Part shown: one piece after another, positions 1 to 5,445 of the stretch
Layout: every line of letters begins with the position of its first letter
Numbering within the stretch: the stretch's first letter is position 1
Assembly (NCBI GenBank): GCA_041485845.1
Contig: JBGPKH010000456.1
Coordinates: 1 to 7,512 of the forward strand
Reading direction: 5' to 3'
Length of the DNA stretch: 7,512 nt
Source: OMOG01 sp041485845
GTDB lineage: Bacteria > Acidobacteriota > Terriglobia > Bryobacterales > Bryobacteraceae
Notes under the pieces: generated by a model
Databases searched by the model: none
What the model was told of the DNA's origin: nothing
The model's input: the letters and a program-made list of their open reading frames with translations, nothing else
Program-made: the position numbers and the translations under genes

Positions 1-1439
1 GCATCGGCAATCGCGCGGCGGGCGGCGGATTCGATGGCTTCCGGGGGGGGGCTCGGCCAGGCCGGTTTCCTGGCGCGCGATTTCTTCGTGACGGTCGGGG
101 TCGAGAGCGTCGACGAGGCCGTGAACGATGGCGGCGAGGTCGACGCCGTGAGCGGCGTCACGGACGGCGTCGGATTCGGCCTTGCTCATGCGGCGATCAA
201 GGCGGGCGAGGCGGGATGCGAGCGAGGACACGAGATCCTTATCCGTGCTGCTCCTTATCCGTGCTGCCGAGGACCACGGCTTCCAAGAGTTTGTGGAGTG
301 GAACGTGCGGCTGGCGTTCGAGCGGGCGGGATTCGATTTGCGGGCGGTCGGTGACGCCGACGGCGTCGACGATCACGAAGTGGTCCTTGGTTTCGGCATC
401 GGGCGTGACGCCGCGGAGCTCATCGGAGGAGAGGACGCGCACGCCGCGGCCCTTCATCTGCTCGAAGTAGTTCAGGCTGCGCACGTCGCGCAGGAAGAAA
501 AGGATTTCGAGCGGACGCACGTCGGTCCCGGTGGCGATCATGTCCCCGGTGACCACGATGCGGGGATTGTAGGTTAGTCCGGCTCGCCTTTCAGGATGGA
601 ATAGAGGCGCTGGATGGTGGTGATGGCGACGCGGGCAGACGGGATCGATGGTATTCGCGGAGAGGAGCTGGACGTTGTAGATCTCAGTGAACTTGCGGCC
701 GTCGCCGGGAATCGAGAACTGCTGGAACTCGTTGAGGGCCTGGCGGCCGAGGGTGCGGCGGTCGACCAGAAAGAGAACGCGCCGGGCGCCGGCGTGGGCG
801 ATCAGGCGGTAGACGAAGTTGCAAGCGGTGAAGGTTTTTCCACTGCCCATGGTCATGTGGATCAGGGCGCGAGGATCGTTGCGGGCAAGCGACTGCTCCA
901 GGTTGGCGATGACGCGGTGCTGGTGGTCCCAAAGGCCTTCGCGCGGCAAGGGCGGCATGATGCGCAAGCGGCCTCGCATGGTGGAGCCGGGCGATTTGAG
1001 ATCGGCTTCGAGCCAGGCGGCGAGCGTTTCGGGGCGGTGGAAGCCGAAGACGGGCCGGCTGCGGGCGTCGGGCTCGAGAAGGTTCGTGAAGCGCGTCTCG
1101 ACTCCGGTGGATTGGTAGCAGAATGGGAGCGGGCGGCGCGGGGCGGGGAGATTCTCGGGGAGTCCCTGGCTGTACTTGCCGGACTGAATTTCGACTTCGA
1201 TGAGGGGAACGCCGGCCTTCTTGGCTTCGATCACTCCGGCTGCGTATCCGTCGATGTAGAGGAGGTAATCGGCAAAGCCGTGGCCGGGGGCCAGTTGGAA
1301 TTCGCGGATGGCGACTCCGCGGCCGGCTTCGATGTTGATGCCGTTGCGATTTTGGATCAGCCAACCGGCGGCGGTCAGCAGGCGGTCGATGTTAGCGCGG
1401 GCGCGGTCCTCTGGCCGGGCCCCCGGCTGGGATGGTCAT
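1..1439 (-). pseudogene. hsdR: Type I restriction enzyme R subunit (HsdR), decayed and internally deleted
   Basis: HsdR is the ATP-driven DNA translocase and endonuclease subunit of type I restriction systems. Seen in order on the minus strand: an N-terminal HSDR_N nuclease region with an ADY...IEAK pattern (about 1223-1279); helicase motif I, MGSGKT (833-850), followed by a motif Ia-like LFLVDRRTLG; motif V, VVTGDMIATGTD (about 520-555); motif VI, QMKGRGVRV (434-460); and a C-terminal tail containing LVDALDPDRHEE. The DEAH box and motifs III-IV are missing: the frame jumps from ...ILKGEPD to YNPRIVV at 569-577. Further breaks: the only sensible ATG (1437-1439) is one base out of frame at a C5 run (1420-1424); an extra base near 634-640 turns ARVAITTIQRLYSILKGEPD into a histidine-rich shadow; a 16-bp duplication lies at 236-267; and a G9 run at 43-51 shifts the tail. 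The gene continues past the left edge. The identity is firm. The product cannot work as an R subunit. hsdM and hsdS are not in the window. Confidence 0.9.
236..267. repeat. Perfect 16-bp tandem duplication inside hsdR
   Basis: The unit tccttatccgtgctgc occurs twice back to back, at 236-251 and 252-267. Sixteen is not a multiple of three, so on the minus strand the frame ends in TAA shortly after GSTDKE. Removing one copy restores GSTDKDLVSSLASRLARLD, a normal HsdR C-terminal reading. The repeat is therefore a recent-looking slippage or template-switch event that breaks the gene. Confidence 0.95.
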
Positions 1440-1533
1440 GGGCAGTTCGTAGGGTACCTCACAGCATAGCGCGGCCTAGGAGCTGCCGGTACTGGTAGAT
1501 GGGCATGTTCCCGCCCGCAGGAACGCAGATGCC

Positions 1534-1789
1534 CTATGAACGAGTCAATCGCGCGGTTAGTCCCGACAAGTCGGCATCGCCCGCGCCAGATGGGCCGAAC
1601 GTGGGATTACGCTGCCGCCGCAAGAGAACGACGATCTCCTGGTCTTTCAGACCCTTATGACAGATGTCCACTCCAACTTGCCGCACTGCGATCCGCCATG
1701 CTTCCAGCAGCAGGCGCTGCCCATCGAGGATGTTCTCGTCGGGGACGATCAAGCCCGAGCTCGTTGGAGCACGTATTCCTATGCGGCAT
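1534..1789 (-). pseudogene. Degenerate partner of the DUF433 antitoxin, possibly a PIN-like toxin
   Basis: The start ATG (1787-1789) lies within the end of the DUF433 gene, overlapping it by 11 bp, which is typical of a coupled toxin-antitoxin pair. The first frame reads MPHRNTCSNELGL. The natural continuation, LIVPDENILDGQ then VGVDICHKGLKDQEIVVLLR, lies in a different frame, so there is a single-base shift near 1750-1762. After RRQRNPTF the sequence loses resemblance to what I would expect (an FTRD-like acidic motif) and ends in GPSGAGDADLSGL before a TAG, so the C-terminal part seems lost. DUF433 proteins are commonly paired with DUF5615/COG4634 PIN-like proteins. Placing this remnant in that group rests on the G-x-D...KG-x-x-D-x-E-I pattern and on context, and is tentative. 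It is unlikely to give an active product. Confidence 0.55.
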
Positions 1790-2006
1790 ACTGGGCGGAA
1801 TGATCGCGGAACGCCTGGCCCGCCAATCGGACTGATTCCGCAATGGCCGCCGAAGACACGTTGCAGCGCCACTCTTCAACGATCGCTTCCCAAGCAATTC
1901 CGGCCGCCACCTGCTCCAGGACATCGGCCACCGGGATTCGGGTTCCTCGGAACGCCGGCTGACCACGGCAGATGGCGGGATCGGCGACGACGAATCGCCC
2001 GATCAT
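1779..2006 (-). CDS. DUF433 family antitoxin-like protein
   Basis: A 75-residue protein with the DUF433 signature near its N-terminus: DPAICRGQPAFRGTRIPVAD (residues 9-28), followed by AAGIAWEAIVEEW and a helical tail. In the family this is a small winged-helix-like DNA-binding fold that usually acts as the antitoxin to a PIN-like partner. I chose the ATG at 2004-2006 because the domain starts a few residues later and an AGGCGAGG ribosome-binding-like stretch lies directly upstream. An in-frame extension toward 2162 exists but would overlap the RelE-like gene and shows no domain. The downstream partner starts inside this gene's last codons but is frameshifted, so the antitoxin may now be an orphan. 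No deletion or frameshift is visible in this gene. Confidence 0.8.
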   Translation of the reverse strand: MIGRFVVADPAICRGQPAFRGTRIPVADVLEQVAAGIAWEAIVEEWRCNVSSAAIAESVRLAGQAFRDHSAQYAA

Positions 2007-2122
2007 TCGCCTCGCCTTGCGATCATCCTTGCGGTTGGTCACGGTGAGCGCGTCAAACACGATCATGGCCCGAACCGCAATGATCCCCATAAACGCCGAA
2101 GTGTTTCGGTGGCTTTTGCAGA

Positions 2123-2384
2123 TCAGACCAGGCGGTCGTATTCCGAGTGACTGCCAATCCAATACCAGACGATGCGATCTTTCTTCATCACGGCCAGAGC
2201 GCGGTAATCGAGACCGATGCGAGCCGGATAGATGTCATCCTCGCCTTCCAGTTTCTTGAACTGCAAGCCGGAGTGAGCCGGATTGCTCTGGAAGAAACGA
2301 TAGGCGCGCTGGGCGTCCCGTTGAGCGTCGAGAGGGCAGATCGGAAAACAAACGCCAGAACTGCCGGGTGGTCCGGGACTGCAT
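2123..2384 (-). pseudogene. RelE/ParE-like toxin with a single-base frameshift
   Basis: The ATG at 2382-2384 overlaps the antitoxin stop as TGATG. The first frame gives MQSRTTRQFWRLFSDLP (residues 1-17), matching the N-terminus of RelE-fold proteins. The rest, LDAQRDAQRAYRFFQ ... FKKLEG ... YPARIGLDYRALAV ... WYWIGSHSEYDRLV, is in the next frame and ends at TGA 2123-2125. The total length of 262 bp is one base more than 87 codons, so one inserted base around 2322-2337 explains everything; restored, the protein would be 86 residues. As written, the first frame goes out of register and stops early. RelE-fold toxins cleave mRNA on the ribosome or, in the ParE branch, act on gyrase; which applies here cannot be told. 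Family identity is good. The gene is broken, or an assembly indel is present. Confidence 0.8.
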
Positions 2385-2599
2385 CAAAGCAGATCGTCCA
2401 ACGGCAGCGTCTCGCCCCTCTCATCTTCCTCAAGTGCTTCCCGGGCCATGCGACGAATCACATCGCGTTTCTCGGCAAAGCGCTTCTGCCAGGCGTCTTC
2501 GTCGGCCAGAGACGCCAGGATCTGGGATGCAATCGCATCCTGCTCATCCTGAGGCAGGGCGGCGATTCTTTCCAACGCCTTCTCCAACAGCCTCGACAT
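2384..2599 (-). CDS. RelB/ParD-like antitoxin
   Basis: A 71-residue, strongly charged, mostly helical protein starting MSRLLEKALERIAALP and ending GETLPLDDLL. The pattern LPQDEQDAIASQILASL, followed by a long charged helix and an acidic DDLL tail, is what small antitoxins encoded just before RelE/ParE-like toxins look like. The N-terminal half probably mediates dimerisation and the C-terminal half wraps the toxin (inference from such modules). The gene is intact, and its TGA overlaps the toxin ATG by one base, so translation would be coupled. A TAAGAT hexamer sits exactly 6 nt before the ATG, with only a short GAGG between, so the message may be leaderless or nearly so. With the toxin frameshifted, this antitoxin may persist alone. 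Confidence 0.75.
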   Translation of the reverse strand: MSRLLEKALERIAALPQDEQDAIASQILASLADEDAWQKRFAEKRDVIRRMAREALEEDERGETLPLDDLL

Positions 2600-2605
2600 G
2601 CCTCA

Positions 2606-2611
2606 ATCTTA
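2606..2611 (-). promoter_or_regulatory. Candidate -10 hexamer TAAGAT for the RelB/RelE-like operon
   Basis: Read on the minus strand, TAAGAT is followed by TGAGGC and then the ATG at 2599. A transcript starting about 7 nt after the hexamer would begin at the start codon. No good -35 match is visible at the usual spacing, so this is a weak prediction. Confidence 0.35.
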
Positions 2612-2657
2612 TCAGCGGACCACGCCAGCCGCCATCGCACGCCCCTGCAACGGAGGG

Positions 2658-2687
2658 CGTTCCAAAGAACGGCATGGCGACCATGCC
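2658..2687. repeat. Two adjoining inverted repeats
   Basis: CGTTC/GAACG with a 4-nt loop (2658-2671) runs straight into GGCATGG/CCATGCC with a 3-nt loop (2671-2687); both stems are perfect. They lie 60-90 bp upstream of the antitoxin start. They could be an operator, a REP-like element or chance in GC-rich DNA. Confidence 0.4.
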
Positions 2688-2895
2688 TCCAAGTGGGTCG
2701 TGAATTCGGGGATGCTGGAGCGTGTGTGGGGACCTGTCTGTTCCCGTGCTCATGCCTTGGATCTGGAAGATTTGGTGTGCGGCCGAGGGGCGGCTGTTGT
2801 GGTCTCCGAGGTCTAACCCAATCGTCAGCCTCTGTTTGGCTGCCATTCCCATCCCGCGGGCAGACCGGCCTTCTCATACCATCTCTGTGACGCAC

Positions 2896-3015
2896 TCAAA
2901 ACTGAAAATAAATAAATGGAATCGCCGCGTCGAAGGCTCCGAAAATCTCGAGGAAGAAGAACATCAGCGCCAGCCCCGATGCATACGCCAGGACGGGTGC
3001 TTTCGACAGCCGTTC
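2896..3015 (-). other. Out-of-frame C-terminal end of the MBOAT gene
   Basis: In the frame ending at TGA 2896-2898 the sequence reads ERLSKAPVLAYASG, then a hydrophobic helix LALMFFFLEIFGAFD, then AAIPFIYFQF. This is a natural last membrane segment for the acyltransferase and follows EEKFEWL if a single G is restored around 3013-3017 (CTGAACGG to CTGGAACGG). The whole span 2896-4289 is then 465 codons including the stop, or 464 residues, a usual MBOAT length. It is either a real C-terminal truncation or an assembly indel in a GG run. Confidence 0.75.
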
Positions 3016-4289
3016 AGCCACTCGAACTTCTCCTCGACGAGCGCCACCACCAGCGAAACACCGGCCAGCCCCACATGCCAGGGCTCCAGGAGACTGTGCC
3101 CTGGAGCGCCGCGGAACATCTCGCTCAGGATCGCGAGGCTCTGCGGCAGGTCGGCCGCGCGAAAAAACACCCAGCCCACCAGCGCCAGTCCGAACGTAAG
3201 AATTGCCTTCCCCGGATACAGCCAGCCCCTTCCCTGCCCCGGCGGCCGGCCGCCGCGAAAGGCTCTCTCCACGCTCAGCAGCGCCCCCTGGTAACCGCCC
3301 CAGATCACGAAATTCCAGCTCGCTCCGTGCCACAGCCCGCCGAGCAGCATGGTGAGCAACAGGTTCCGATAAGTCCGCCACTGCCCGTAGCGGTTCCCGC
3401 CGAGCGGTATATAAAGGTAGTCGCGCAGCCAGCTCGAAAGCGAGATGTGCCAGCGCCGCCAGAACTCGGTGACGCTCGAAGCCAGGTACGGCCGCCGGAA
3501 ATTCAGCGGGAAGTGGAAGCCGAACAGCAGCGCCATCCCGATCGCCATGTCGGTGTAGCCCGAGAAATCGAAATAGATTTGCAGGCCGAAGGCGAAGACC
3601 CCGGACCACGCCGTCAGCATCCCGGGGTTCGCGGCCACGTTTCCGAAGTAGCCGTTGGCCACCTTGGCGAACTGGTCGGCCAGCGCCATCTTCTTCGTCA
3701 AGCCCAGCGTCAGCAGCAGGAGCCCGCGCGAAACGTCATCCATCGACGGCGGCCGCCAATCGAGCAGGTCGCGGAAGAAGTTGCGCGCGCGCACGATGGG
3801 CCCCGCCACCAGTTGCGGGAAAAAGCAGATGAACAACGCATAGTCGATCGGGTTGCGCACCGCCTTTTGCTCTCCGCGATAAACGTCCACCACGTAGGAG
3901 ATGCTTTGAAAGGTGTGGAAGCTGATCCCCAGCGGCAGTACGATGTCCATCCAGAATGCATTCTCGGGCCTGCCCATCAGCCACGCCAGGTTGCGCCCCA
4001 GGAAGTTGTAGTATTTGAAGAATCCCAGGAAGCCGAAGTTCGCCGTGAGGCTGAGGATGAGCACCGCCCTCCTGGCGCGCGCGGACGAGACCTTCTCCAG
4101 CCACATCCCCGCCGTGTAATCGATGGCCGTCAAAGCCAGCAGCAGGGCGATGAACTTGGGATTCCAGCTTGCGTAGAAATAGTAACTGGCGGCAAGCAGA
4201 ATGTACTTTCGCCACGCGCGCGGGCTGGCGTAAAACAGCGCCAGCACCACGGCCAGGAACAGAAAGAAGCCGGTCGTGTTAAAAAGCAT
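2964..4289 (-). CDS. MBOAT family O-acyltransferase (AlgI-like)
   Basis: A polytopic inner-membrane enzyme that in AlgI-type systems passes acyl (usually acetyl) groups across the membrane for O-acetylation of an exopolysaccharide. Visible features: an N-terminal hydrophobic helix MLFNTTGFFLFLAVVLALFY; the conserved LPLGISFHTFQSISYVVDVY (residues about 118-137); FFPQLVAGPI; QIYFDFSGYTDMAIG; EFWRRWHISLSSWLRDYLYI with His281; and LLGGLWHGASWNFVIWGG with the expected catalytic His321. The ATG at 4287-4289 overlaps the end of the upstream SGNH-like remnant by 11 bp, so the two were one coupled operon. The open frame has 441 residues, but its last 15 or so (GCRKHPSWRMHRGWR) are foreign to the family; the true tail lies one base out of frame. 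The catalytic core is intact, but loss of the last helix may impair it. The polysaccharide substrate cannot be read from the sequence. Confidence 0.88.
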   Translation of the reverse strand: MLFNTTGFFLFLAVVLALFYASPRAWRKYILLAASYYFYASWNPKFIALLLALTAIDYTAGMWLEKVSSARARRAVLILSLTANFGFLGFFKYYNFLGRNLAWLMGRPENAFWMDIVLPLGISFHTFQSISYVVDVYRGEQKAVRNPIDYALFICFFPQLVAGPIVRARNFFRDLLDWRPPSMDDVSRGLLLLTLGLTKKMALADQFAKVANGYFGNVAANPGMLTAWSGVFAFGLQIYFDFSGYTDMAIGMALLFGFHFPLNFRRPYLASSVTEFWRRWHISLSSWLRDYLYIPLGGNRYGQWRTYRNLLLTMLLGGLWHGASWNFVIWGGYQGALLSVERAFRGGRPPGQGRGWLYPGKAILTFGLALVGWVFFRAADLPQSLAILSEMFRGAPGHSLLEPWHVGLAGVSLVVALVEEKFEWLNGCRKHPSWRMHRGWR

Positions 4290-4673
4290 CCGCGCCGCTT
4301 ACCTTCGCGCCCGATGCGCCCAGCATGCCGCCGATCTCCTGCGCCAGCATGGGAGAGAATCGCGCGATCCCCTCACGGTTCAAGTGTTGGGCGTTTCTGA
4401 AAAGCTCCGGCCGTTCCAGGGACTCGAATGCGTGCTCATTAGAAAGCATCACGTTCGTCCGCGAAGCGAATTCCCGGATCGAGCTGCTCTTCTTCTCGAC
4501 CAGGTTGCCGGGGCGCGGCACCGCCCCGCGCGGCCGGTGGAAGAATCCGGCTCCAGGATGGAAGGATAGAAAGTCGTACGAAAGAGCAGGGCATCGTACC
4601 CCAACAACCCCAGAATTGCCAGCAAACCCGCCAGACTGACGCGCACTCTAGTAAGACCCTTGCGATACCTCAT
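4279..4673 (-). pseudogene. AlgJ/SGNH-like acetylation partner with its middle deleted
   Basis: Two pieces of what looks like one protein. The N-terminal piece, starting at ATG 4671-4673, is MRYRKGLTRVRV then a membrane anchor LAGLLAILGLLGYDALLF and FYPSILEPDSSTGR. The C-terminal piece, in another frame and ending at TAA 4279-4281, is VPRPGNLVEKKSSSIREFAS ... ESLERPELFRNAQHLNREGI ... MLAQEIGGML. A Q-H-L-N-x-x-G motif near the C-terminus is typical of SGNH-fold esterase/acetyltransferase partners of MBOAT proteins, where that His is catalytic. The pieces join at about 4521-4537 in a GC-rich stretch, so the central domain with the GDS nucleophile motif is missing (probably several hundred residues; not measurable here). 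It directly precedes and overlaps the MBOAT gene, as expected for a partner. The identification is inference from architecture and context; the deletion itself seems clear. Confidence 0.55.
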
Positions 4674-4703
4674 TATTCTACAGCGAGGGCCAGTCTTTTT
4701 CCT

Positions 4704-5060
4704 CTATCCGATCTGCGCCAGCCTTCCTTTCTCGAACGTGAAGACGCGATCCGCCGCCGCAATTTCCTCCGGGCCAGCGGCGTCTGGCGATGCAGTTGGA
4801 CGCTGACACTCCGATCCCGGAACCACTCGGTTGTCACGGGCCCACAGAAACACGCCTGTCGCGATTAACAACGTCGAAACGCCCTTGCATCCCAAACGCC
4901 GGAACAACGGCTCGCGTGCGCCAAATGCGGCGGTCACCCGCACCACGTCCTGAAACACGATGGATGCGAATACCGCCCATCCGAACAGAGGTATGTACCT
5001 GGCTGCGGCCTCCCCAAAAACTCGCCCGCGTCTTGCCCCTTTTCGGGCATACAAAAACAC
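4704..5060 (-). CDS. Unrecognised membrane ORF, possibly a remnant
   Basis: An open frame of 118 residues that I cannot assign. It starts FLYARKGARRGRVFGEAAAR, then has a probable membrane helix YIPLFGWAVFASIVF, a charged loop AFGAREPLFRRLGCKG and a second hydrophobic stretch VSTLLIATGVFLWA, followed by a Pro/Ser-rich linker and a tail EEIAAADRVFTFEKGRLAQI. That tail resembles the last residues of an ABC-transporter ATPase (ADRV...x-GRL), which raises the possibility that, like its neighbours, this is two ends of a longer gene joined by a deletion. The only start at the 5' end is a GTG at 5058-5060, just after an in-frame TGA and 13 bp from the divergent toxin start, so a normal promoter and ribosome-binding site do not fit. 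It is probably a fragment. Confidence 0.35.
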   Translation of the reverse strand: MFLYARKGARRGRVFGEAAARYIPLFGWAVFASIVFQDVVRVTAAFGAREPLFRRLGCKGVSTLLIATGVFLWARDNRVVPGSECQRPTASPDAAGPEEIAAADRVFTFEKGRLAQIG

Positions 5061-5075
5061 ATATAATCATATAAT
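5061..5075 (+). repeat. Direct repeat ATATAAT-c-ATATAAT over the toxin start
   Basis: ATATAAT at 5061-5067 and again at 5069-5075, with a period of 8 bp, in an AT-rich patch within GC-rich DNA. The second copy includes the first two bases of the toxin ATG. It could be an operator for autoregulation by the toxin-antitoxin complex, or a duplicated -10 element. Confidence 0.5.
5062..5067 (+). promoter_or_regulatory. Consensus -10 hexamer TATAAT for the HigBA-like operon
   Basis: A perfect TATAAT ends 6 nt before the ATG at 5074. Transcription starting at the usual distance would begin at or beside the start codon, giving a leaderless message; no Shine-Dalgarno sequence precedes the ATG, in agreement. 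No good -35 box is seen (CTTTCG at 17-bp spacing is poor). Confidence 0.5.
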
Positions 5076-5445
5076 GGAAGGCGTGCAGCTAAAGCCCGTC
5101 CGGTGGATGGGGTCGTCACACAGGAACGTGCGATCCTTTCCGCAGCCGGTCAGGTCTGGAATAGGCTACGCTCTTTACGCCGCGCAGAAAGGGGACACGG
5201 ATCCCGCGGCTAAGCCGCTTAAAGGTTTTGGAAACCGGAGCGTCCTTGAGATCGTGTCCGGCCATCGCGGCGATACATGGCGCTCTGTCTACACCGTGCG
5301 CTTCCAGGATGCGGTATACGTCCTGCACGCTTTCCAGAAAAAATCGAAGAAAGGCGCCGCCACGCCGAAAAGGGAACTTGAGCTCATCCGGCAACGGCTG
5401 GCCGATGCCGAACGCGACTACAGAGAGAGGCAGAACCAAACATGA
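5074..5445 (+). CDS. HigB-like toxin, phage Gp49-like RelE superfamily
   Basis: A 123-residue protein of the Gp49-like/COG4679 branch of the RelE superfamily, whose members are ribosome-dependent mRNA endonucleases in toxin-antitoxin pairs. Family features seen: KPVRWMGSSHRNVRSFP near the start, IGYALYAAQKGDTDPAAKPL (about residues 30-49), GFG...VLEIV, the core strand pair YTVRFQDAVYVLHAFQKKS with the conserved basic FQKKSKKG, and TPKRELELIRQRL near the C-terminus. I chose ATG 5074-5076 because the domain starts at residue 7 and a TATAAT lies just upstream; an in-frame start at 4960 would run through the promoter and the divergent ORF. The stop overlaps the antitoxin start as ATGA. The toxin-first order is typical of HigBA. 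No damage is visible. The actual RNA target is unknown. Confidence 0.85.
   Translation: MEGVQLKPVRWMGSSHRNVRSFPQPVRSGIGYALYAAQKGDTDPAAKPLKGFGNRSVLEIVSGHRGDTWRSVYTVRFQDAVYVLHAFQKKSKKGAATPKRELELIRQRLADAERDYRERQNQT

Larger units (their letters stand above)
2600..2895. other. Intergenic region with two adjacent small hairpins
   Basis: No convincing gene on either strand. It lies between the antitoxin start and the end of the MBOAT gene, both on the minus strand. It contains two abutting inverted repeats, CGTTC-caaa-GAACG (2658-2671) and GGCATGG-cga-CCATGCC (2671-2687), and a GGGGACCTGTCTGTTCCC stretch around 2730 that is faintly REP-like. Neither hairpin is followed by a clear T tract on either strand, so neither is a standard intrinsic terminator. 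The only likely promoter element is the one listed next to the antitoxin. Confidence 0.5.

Noticed and set aside
43..51. The G9 tract as a functional phase-variation switch of a live restriction system
   Set aside because: The gene also lacks the DEAH core and has three other frame breaks, so switching this tract could not restore activity.
608..620. A run of four histidines in the hsdR frame, suggestive of a metal-binding or tag-like stretch
   Set aside because: It is produced by reading ARVAITTIQRLYS one base out of frame after the shift at 634-640.
614..1498. A 294-codon plus-strand open frame opposite hsdR
   Set aside because: It is the shadow of the decayed HsdR frame, which holds the Walker A and nuclease motifs on the other strand.
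1440..1533. A short frame (MPIYQYRQLLGRAML) just upstream of hsdR as a small gene or the tail of another hsd gene
   Set aside because: It is too short to assign, with no recognisable motif or supporting ribosome-binding site. It may be a remnant, but the sequence alone does not support it.
2719..2752. A GGGGACCTGTCTGTTCCC-containing stretch as a REP/RAYT element or terminator
   Set aside because: The pairing is short and imperfect, there is one copy in the window, and no transposase or T tract is nearby. Only a faint resemblance is noted.
2147..2890. A 247-codon plus-strand open frame over the RelBE-like region and the intergenic gap
   Set aside because: It is antisense to two recognisable TA genes, has no domain, and its composition changes across the intergenic region.
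2916..4400. A 494-codon open frame on the plus strand opposite the acyltransferase
   Set aside because: It is an Arg/Pro/Gln-rich shadow with no domain. The minus-strand MBOAT motifs are unambiguous.
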